From Rubrivivax sp. (GTDB lineage Bacteria; Pseudomonadota; Gammaproteobacteria; Burkholderiales; Burkholderiaceae): 20,186 nucleotides of DNA. The translations under genes were made by a program, and so were the position numbers. The DNA lies in the NCBI GenBank assembly GCA_004211235.1, contig SEEY01000006.1, forward strand, positions 1 to 20,186, read 5' to 3'. Numbering within the stretch: the stretch's first letter is position 1; the number at the start of each line of letters is the position of its first letter. The notes under the pieces are model-generated. The model was not told the DNA's origin. It saw nothing but the letters and a program-made list of their open reading frames with translations, and did no database searches. Below are positions 14,532 through 20,186 of this stretch, one piece after another.

Positions 14532-14562
14532 AAATGAAGTTAGGGGGGTCAGGTCTGAACGG

Positions 14563-15620
<1,058 letters not shown>

Positions 15621-15624
<4 letters not shown>

Positions 15625-16856
15625 GGCTGTCTCCTGTCGTTGTCTTGAAGAATGCGAGCGAGCGTTTGCTGCGCCGTCGTGACGGGAATGTCCCGGTTCC
15701 AGTAGTCGCTGACGGCACGTTCGAGCGCCGTCAGCTGCTCGGGCGCCAGCAGCGTCTCCGTGTTGGGCACCAGTCGGCCGGCATCGCGCAGGGCACCGGC
15801 GCCGAGTTGCGCGCAGAGGTCGAGCGTGCGCGTGTCAAGGTCGGTGCGCACCGGCACCGAGCCCTTGCGGGCGCTGAAGGCGAGCTGCGTGGCCGGCGCG
15901 ATGGCCACGCGGGCCAGCAGGCGCTGGGCGGGCAGGGCGCTGCCGTCCCGGTCTTTCGGGAACACCAGCACGTCGCCGTCGACGATGTAGGGCGACCGCG
16001 CGCTCAGGCCCGGCGTGCAACCGTAGTCGCGGCCGGGCAGCTGGCCGGCGGCCGCGAACTCGCCCTTGGCCCAGTCGCCCATGAAGCTCAGGCCGGCGCG
16101 GCCGCTGATGAGCAGGGCGGTCGTGTCGCTCCAGCTGCGCCCCGGCGATGCAGCGTCGACATAACGGCGCAGCTTCTTGTACGTGACCAGCACCTCGCGC
16201 AGCGCGTCGCCCCGCAGCGCGCCGGCGTCGCGGTCGCGCAGTACCGCGAGGTAGAGATCGCGCCCGCCCTGGTTGGCCAGCACGGCGGCGAACAGGTTCA
16301 GGTCCTGCCACGGCTGGCCGCCATGGGCGAGCGGAATGAGGCCGATCGCCTGCAGCTTGTCCAGCGCGGCGAACAGCTCGGCCATGCTGCGCGGCTCCTG
16401 CTTCACCCCTGCCTGGCGCAGCGCCGCCTTTGAACTCCACAGCCAGGCGGGCATGTGGATGCTCAGCGGCACGGCGTAGAGATGGCCGTCCACGCGCACC
16501 GCGTCCAGCAGCACGGCGGGCAGCGCCTGCGCCCAGCGGCCCTCGGCGGCGATGTCATCCAGCGCCACGAGGCGCCCCTGGCGCGCGAGCTGCTGGAAGC
16601 TACGCGAAGCATTGAACTGCGCCGCCGTCGGCGGATTGCCGCCCTTGATGCGCTCCATCACGACGGCGCGCGCCTGCTCGGAAGCGACGACGGCCAGGTC
16701 GCGCCATTGGCCGCCCGCGGCGCGGTAGGCGTCGGCCAGCGCATGCATGGCGGCCGTTTCGCCGGGCGACGTCCACCAGTGCACGACGTCCGCCTGCGGC
16801 CCGGCCATGGCGGCAACGGGCAACACAGCCATGGCGAGGGCGCAGGCGCGGAGCAT
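15621..16856 (-). CDS. ABC transporter substrate-binding protein (sugar type)
   Basis: A 411-aa protein from the ATG at 16856. Residues 1-18 (MLRACALAMAVLPVAAMA) form a signal peptide. The mature start ADVVHWWTSPGETAAMHALA matches the N-terminus of family 1 sugar-binding proteins (VxHWWTSxGE), best known from glucose/mannose-type binding proteins. Further matching stretches are GGNPPTAAQFNA, DGHLYAVPLSIHMPAWLWSS, GRAGLSFMGDWAKGEF and FPKDRDGSAL. It delivers substrate in the periplasm to an ABC importer; the substrate cannot be read from sequence. The ATPase gene follows with a 4-base overlap, but the two permease genes usual in this family are absent. A divergent promoter gap and a two-component system lie upstream, suggesting control by that system. 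Confidence 0.92.
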
Positions 16857-16933
16857 CCGGCATCATTACCGACAATTAATAAACTTAACATCGTATTAAC
16901 CAGAAGGTGCCGCGCGACTACAGTGAGGCCCTC
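16857..16933. promoter_or_regulatory. Divergent promoter region between binding-protein gene and two-component system
   Basis: A 77-base gap that is strikingly AT-rich in its middle (about 16875-16900) compared with the rest of the window. It must hold promoters for both the minus-strand ABC genes and the plus-strand response regulator, whose conserved start at 16934 has a GTGAGG ribosome site. The tandem TTAAC motif described separately lies here. No clear -35/-10 pair could be assigned. Confidence 0.6.
16884..16900 (+). promoter_or_regulatory. Putative response-regulator box (tandem TTAAC)
   Basis: CTTAAC-ATCGT-ATTAAC is a direct repeat with an 11-base period. It resembles the YTTAAK-N5-YTTAAK type of site bound head-to-tail by OmpR-family regulators of the PmrA/QseB/TctD group. 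An ATTAAT at 16875-16880 may be a further half-site. It lies 33 bases upstream of the regulator start and 27 bases beyond the divergent gene's start, so both autoregulation and control of the ABC genes are plausible. Confidence 0.5.
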
Positions 16934-17602
16934 ATGAACCTCCTGCTCGCCGAAGACGACGCCCTGCTGGCCGATGCGCTGCGGCAGCAGTTGCTGAACG
17001 CCTCGTTCAAGGTCGAATGGGCCGAGAACGGTGCCGTGGCCGAGTACCTGCTGAAGAAGCAGGACTTCGACATCGCCATCCTCGACCTCGGCCTGCCGAT
17101 GGTGGACGGCCTGACGGTGCTCAAGCGCGTGCGCGAAGCCGGCCGCACGCTGCCCATCCTCGTGCTGACGGCGCTGGACGCGCTGGAGCACCGCGTGGCC
17201 GGCCTGCAGGCCGGCGCGGACGACTACCTCACCAAGCCCTTCGATTTCCCCGAGCTGGAGGCACGCCTGCATGCGCTGCTGCGTCGCGGCCGGCCGGCCT
17301 CGCAGAGCCAGCAGCTGCGCGGCCTGACGCTGGACCGCGCCGCCCGCCGCGCCAGCATCGGCGGTGAATCGGTGGAACTGAGCCCGCGCGAGTGGACGCT
17401 GCTGGACCTGCTGCTGACCGAGCGCGACCGCGTCGTCACCAAGGCGCAGATCGCCGAGGCCTGGGGCAGCGAGGACAGCGCCGGCGGCGGCTCGCTGGAG
17501 GTCTACATCCACCGCCTGCGCAAGAAGCTCGAAGGCTCCGGCCTGGCCGTGCGCACGGTGCGCGGCCTGGGCTATCTCCTCGAAGCCACCGCGTCGCCGT
17601 GA
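16934..17602 (+). CDS. OmpR-family response regulator (TctD/QseB-like)
   Basis: I chose the ATG at 16934 (222 aa), which gives MNLLLAEDDALL, the family's usual start; the GTG at 16907 would add nine unmatched residues. The receiver domain has the acidic pair Asp8-Asp9, phosphoacceptor Asp51 (AILDLGLP), Thr79 and Lys101 (YLTKPFDFPELEARL). A winged-helix DNA-binding domain occupies about 127-218 (LSPREWTLLDLLLTERDRVV, LEVYIHRLRKKL, VRTVRGLGYLLE). It would bind DNA after phosphorylation by the adjacent kinase. The tandem TTAAC box upstream is the likely target. The stop overlaps the kinase start by four bases (GTGA). Confidence 0.95.
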   Translation: MNLLLAEDDALLADALRQQLLNASFKVEWAENGAVAEYLLKKQDFDIAILDLGLPMVDGLTVLKRVREAGRTLPILVLTALDALEHRVAGLQAGADDYLTKPFDFPELEARLHALLRRGRPASQSQQLRGLTLDRAARRASIGGESVELSPREWTLLDLLLTERDRVVTKAQIAEAWGSEDSAGGGSLEVYIHRLRKKLEGSGLAVRTVRGLGYLLEATASP

Positions 17603-18984
17603 ACACGGCACCGGCCGGCCGCTCGCTGCACCGGCAACTGCTGCTGTGGCTGCTGCTGCCGCAACTCGTCCTGTGGCTGGTGGCCGCTTTCGGCGCCTAC
17701 CGCGTGGCCAGCCGCCATGCCGACGAGCTGGTGGACGCCAGCCTGCTGCAGGCGGCACGCGCGCTGGCGCGGCAGATCAGGCCGACGTCGAGCGGCCTGT
17801 TCGTCGACCTGCCTCGCTCGGCGCAGGACATCCTGGCCGCGGACCCGGAGGACCGCGTCATGTACCGCGTCAGCTCGCCGCCGGACCGGCTGCTGCTGGG
17901 CGATGCGCGCCTGCCGCCGCCACCGGGCCAGCCGGCGCTGAACGAGGCGGTGTTCTTCGACGCCACCGTGCCGGAGCCGATCCGCGTCGTGTCGCTGGAC
18001 CTGCAGCTCGGCGCCGCCGGCACGCCCGACACGGCGCTGCGCGTGCAGGTCGCCCGCTCCAGCGCCCCGCGGGAATTGCTGGCGCGACGCATGCTGCTGG
18101 ACACCGCGCTGCCGCTGTCGCTGTTGATCGCGCTGATGAGCCTGGTCGTGCGCGCCGGTATCCGCCGCGGGCTCAAGCCGCTCGCCGAGCTGCAGGCCCA
18201 GATGCAGGGCCGCCGCGCCGATGCCCTCGACCCGGTGCAGCTGCAGGCCGCGCCACCCGAGGTGCGCGCACTGGCCGGCGCCGTCAACGAGCTGCTCGGC
18301 CAGGTGCAGCACAGCCTGGCCACGCAGCGCCGCTTCATCAGCGACGCCGCTCACCAGCTGCGCACGCCGCTGGCCGGGCTGAAGAGCCAGACCGAACTCG
18401 CACTGGAGGCCAGCCATGACCCGGCCCTGCGCCAGCGGCTGCAGCGCGTGCACGAGAGCGCCGTGCGGGCCGCGCGCCTGGTCTCGCAGCTGCTGACGCT
18501 GGCGCGCGCCGAACCCGAGGCCGTGGCCGCGCAGGGCTGGGCAGCGGTGGACTGCGGACGCCTCGTGCGCCAGGTGGCCGCCGACTGGGTGCCGCGCGCG
18601 CTGGCCGCCGGCTGCGACCTAGGCGTGGAGGTGGTGAACGAGGGGCTGACGGTGCAGGGCGTGGAGCTGCTGCTGCGCGAGGCGCTCGTCAACTTGATCG
18701 ACAACGCGGTGCGCTATGCCGGCGCCGGTGCGGCCATCACCGTGAAGCTGCGCCTCGCCGGCGACGACGTCTGGGTGGACGTGGAGGACGACGGCCCGGG
18801 CCTCGCGCCGGAGCTGCGCGAGCGGGCCTTCGAGCGCTTCGTGCGCGGCTCTGCGCAGGGCGAGGGTTGCGGCCTGGGCCTGGCCATCGTGCGCGAGATC
18901 GCCGAGCGGCATGGCGGCAGCGCCGAGCTGCTGCCGGCGGCACCGCGCGGCTGCATCGCGCGGTTGACGCTGCCGCTCGGCTAG
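17599..18984 (+). CDS. Sensor histidine kinase, TctE-like
   Basis: The GTG at 17599 overlaps the regulator stop as GTGA and gives 461 aa starting MNTAPAGRSLHRQLLLWLLL. A first membrane helix (about 12-35) is followed by a periplasmic domain of about 130 residues. Its pattern (RHADELVDASLLQAARALAR, DLPRSAQDILAADPEDRVMY) resembles the 2CSK_N sensor of TctE. A second helix lies at about 168-190. The kinase core has the H-box FISDAAHQLRTPLAG (His252), an N-box (LVNLIDNAVRYAG), a G1 box (VEDDGPGLAPE) and a G2 box (GCGLGLAIVREI). TctE kinases sense tricarboxylates, but the ligand here is unknown; given the divergent genes it may be a sugar. The TAG stop overlaps the stop of the converging gene. Confidence 0.94.
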   Translation: MNTAPAGRSLHRQLLLWLLLPQLVLWLVAAFGAYRVASRHADELVDASLLQAARALARQIRPTSSGLFVDLPRSAQDILAADPEDRVMYRVSSPPDRLLLGDARLPPPPGQPALNEAVFFDATVPEPIRVVSLDLQLGAAGTPDTALRVQVARSSAPRELLARRMLLDTALPLSLLIALMSLVVRAGIRRGLKPLAELQAQMQGRRADALDPVQLQAAPPEVRALAGAVNELLGQVQHSLATQRRFISDAAHQLRTPLAGLKSQTELALEASHDPALRQRLQRVHESAVRAARLVSQLLTLARAEPEAVAAQGWAAVDCGRLVRQVAADWVPRALAAGCDLGVEVVNEGLTVQGVELLLREALVNLIDNAVRYAGAGAAITVKLRLAGDDVWVDVEDDGPGLAPELRERAFERFVRGSAQGEGCGLGLAIVREIAERHGGSAELLPAAPRGCIARLTLPLG

Positions 18985-20186
18985 CCCGTGGCGCTCAGCA
19001 GTTCGGCCAGTCGCGCGAGCGCGTCGTCGATGTCGCCCGGCGCGACGCGGCCGAATCCCATCAGCAGCCCGTCGCGCTCGGCGCCGAAACCCTGCAGCGG
19101 ATAGAGCCCCACGTCGACCCGCCGGGCCAGCGCCGCCAGCTGCGGCGCATCGACGGACAGCCCCGGTTTCAGCAGCGCTGCCTGGTGAAAGCCCGCCTCG
19201 GCCGGCAGCAGCGTCAGCCAGGGCGCCAGCGGGCCGGCAAAGCCGGCCATCAGCCGCTCGCGCCGCAGCGCGTATTCGCTCTGGCAGCGGCGCAGGTGGC
19301 GTCGGTAGGCGCCTTCCGCCATGAAGCGGGCGAGTGCGTTCTGCAGCAGGCTGGGCCCGTGCATGTCGGCCAGGTGCTTGGCGTTCAGAAGCGCCTCCCG
19401 CAGGGCAGGCGGCGCGACGACATAGCCCAGCCGCAGGGACGGCGTCAACGTCTTGGAGAAGCTGCCCACGAAGGCGACGCGCCCCTCCGCGTCGAGCCCC
19501 TGCAGGCTGTCACGCGGCTGGCCCTCGAAGCGGAACTCGCTGTCGTAGTCGTCCTCGATGACGACGGCGCCCACGCGCGAGGCCCAGTCCAGCAGCGCGC
19601 GCCGCCGTGCCCCGCTCATCGCCACGCCGAGCGGGAACTGATGCGCCGGCGTCGTGTAGACCAGCTTCGCGTCCGGCGGGAGGGCGTCGGTCATCAGCCC
19701 CTGCTCGTCCACGGGCACCGGCGCGACCCGCGCGCCCTGCGCCTGCAGCAGCGCCAGCACGGGCGGATAGCCGGGCGACTCGATGGCCGCCGTGTCGCCC
19801 GCGCCGACCAGCACGCGCACGAGCAGGTCGAACGCCTGTTGGGCACCCTGCGTGACGATGACGTCGGCCGCCGAGCAGTGCACGCCGCGGGCATAGGCCA
19901 GGTGCTCCGCGATGGCCTCGCGCAGCGCCGGCATGCCCGCCGGCGGCGCATGGGCACCGCCGACGCCGAGCTGGCGCTGCGCGGCATGCAGATGGCGCCG
20001 CCAGTCTTCGTGCGGGAACAGCGCCGGCTCGGGCGAACCGCCGATGAAGTCCAGCCGCGCCAGCGGGCTGCCCGCCACGCGCAGGAAAGGCAGCGGCAGG
20101 TCGCGGAAGCTGGCGATGCGCCCGGCGCTGGCGAAGCGTGGCGGCGCTGCAGGTGCGGCGTCCGTTTCGGCCGCGACCGGCAGCGC
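18981..20186 (-). CDS. MocR-type aminotransferase-domain transcriptional regulator, 5' end beyond window
   Basis: The frame is open from the right window edge, so the GTG at 20078 is unlikely to be the start. The visible 401 residues hold part of a Pro/Ala-rich linker and a full fold-type I aminotransferase domain: LFPHEDWRRHL, VTQGAQQAFDLLVRVLVGAG, YTTPAHQFPLGVAMSGARR, VVIEDDYDSEFRFEG, and the PLP-binding lysine in SFSKTLTPSLRLGY (codon 19454-19452). This matches the C-terminal part of MocR/PdxR-type regulators, whose N-terminal GntR winged helix would lie beyond the edge. They use PLP or PLP adducts as effectors, often for vitamin B6 or amino-acid genes. The target is unknown. Convergent with the kinase gene; the two stops share CTAG. 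Confidence 0.9.
   Translation of the reverse strand, partial: ALPVAAETDAAPAAPPRFASAGRIASFRDLPLPFLRVAGSPLARLDFIGGSPEPALFPHEDWRRHLHAAQRQLGVGGAHAPPAGMPALREAIAEHLAYARGVHCSAADVIVTQGAQQAFDLLVRVLVGAGDTAAIESPGYPPVLALLQAQGARVAPVPVDEQGLMTDALPPDAKLVYTTPAHQFPLGVAMSGARRRALLDWASRVGAVVIEDDYDSEFRFEGQPRDSLQGLDAEGRVAFVGSFSKTLTPSLRLGYVVAPPALREALLNAKHLADMHGPSLLQNALARFMAEGAYRRHLRRCQSEYALRRERLMAGFAGPLAPWLTLLPAEAGFHQAALLKPGLSVDAPQLAALARRVDVGLYPLQGFGAERDGLLMGFGRVAPGDIDDALARLAELLSATG

Larger units (their letters stand above)
14262..14562 (-). promoter_or_regulatory. Leader/promoter region of the Tad operon
   Basis: This 301-base gene-free stretch separates the ABC ATPase stop from flp and must hold the Tad promoter unless transcription reads through. 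It is less G+C-rich than its neighbours. It contains a 16-base perfect palindrome (14478-14493), a GTTGAC-6-GTCAAC inverted repeat (14514-14531), an imperfect GGTAA/TTACC inverted repeat (about 14450-14470) and a GCAAGC-G-GCTTGC palindrome (14292-14304). The last could form a small hairpin in the mRNA leader. I found no convincing sigma70 or sigma54 promoter by eye. Confidence 0.5.

Noticed and set aside
14541..14560. GGGGGGTCAGGTC stretch resembling ends of some small transposons/REP elements
   Set aside because: A single short occurrence with no second copy or transposase in the window; not enough to call a mobile element.

Overview
The window is very G+C-rich, densely packed and non-eukaryotic. 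Codon use, protein similarity and a dispersed G+C-rich intergenic repeat all suggest a beta-proteobacterium of the Burkholderiales (Roseateles/Rubrivivax/Leptothrix-like). That placement is inference, since there is no rRNA or other marker here.

About 70% of the window (1-14261, all minus strand) is one Tad/Flp type IVb pilus locus. In transcription order it runs: major Flp pilin (14261-13992); a strong hairpin; a large ORF joining an apolipoprotein N-acyltransferase-like membrane enzyme to a TadG-like protein (13842-10981); an exported protein of unknown function; a TadE-like minor pilin; a second exported unknown; a 71-residue Flp-like prepilin; CpaB; the secretin CpaC with two extra C-terminal SH3-like repeats; the ATPase CpaF with an N-terminal FHA-like domain; TadB; TadC; a DUF192 protein; a lipoprotein; and a TadE-like protein cut by the window edge. 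Most neighbours overlap by 1 or 4 bases (ATGA/TGATG), so this is probably one long translationally coupled operon. CpaC, CpaB, CpaF and TadB/TadC would form the outer-membrane channel and inner-membrane motor. The Flp- and TadE-type proteins would form the fibre and its minor subunits. No tadZ/cpaE, tadD or tadV prepilin peptidase lies in the window.

The 301-base leader 14262-14562 separates the pilus operon from an upstream two-gene minus-strand unit: a sugar-type ABC solute-binding protein (16856-15621) and a UgpC/MalK-type ATPase (15624-14563, TTG start). No permease genes lie between or beside them. Divergently transcribed is a TctD/TctE-like two-component pair (16934-17602 and 17599-18984). 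A 77-base AT-rich gap between the two units carries a tandem TTAAC motif that resembles an OmpR-family binding site. The kinase converges on a MocR-type aminotransferase regulator (minus, 5' end beyond the window), and both stop codons lie in one CTAG.

The most unusual content is the in-frame fusion of an Lnt-like enzyme to a TadG-like protein inside a pilus operon. In that enzyme the residue at the catalytic Glu position reads Gln, while the Lys and Cys are kept. Next come the SH3-tailed secretin, the degenerate FHA on CpaF, and a pair of inverted dispersed repeats flanking tadB-tadC.
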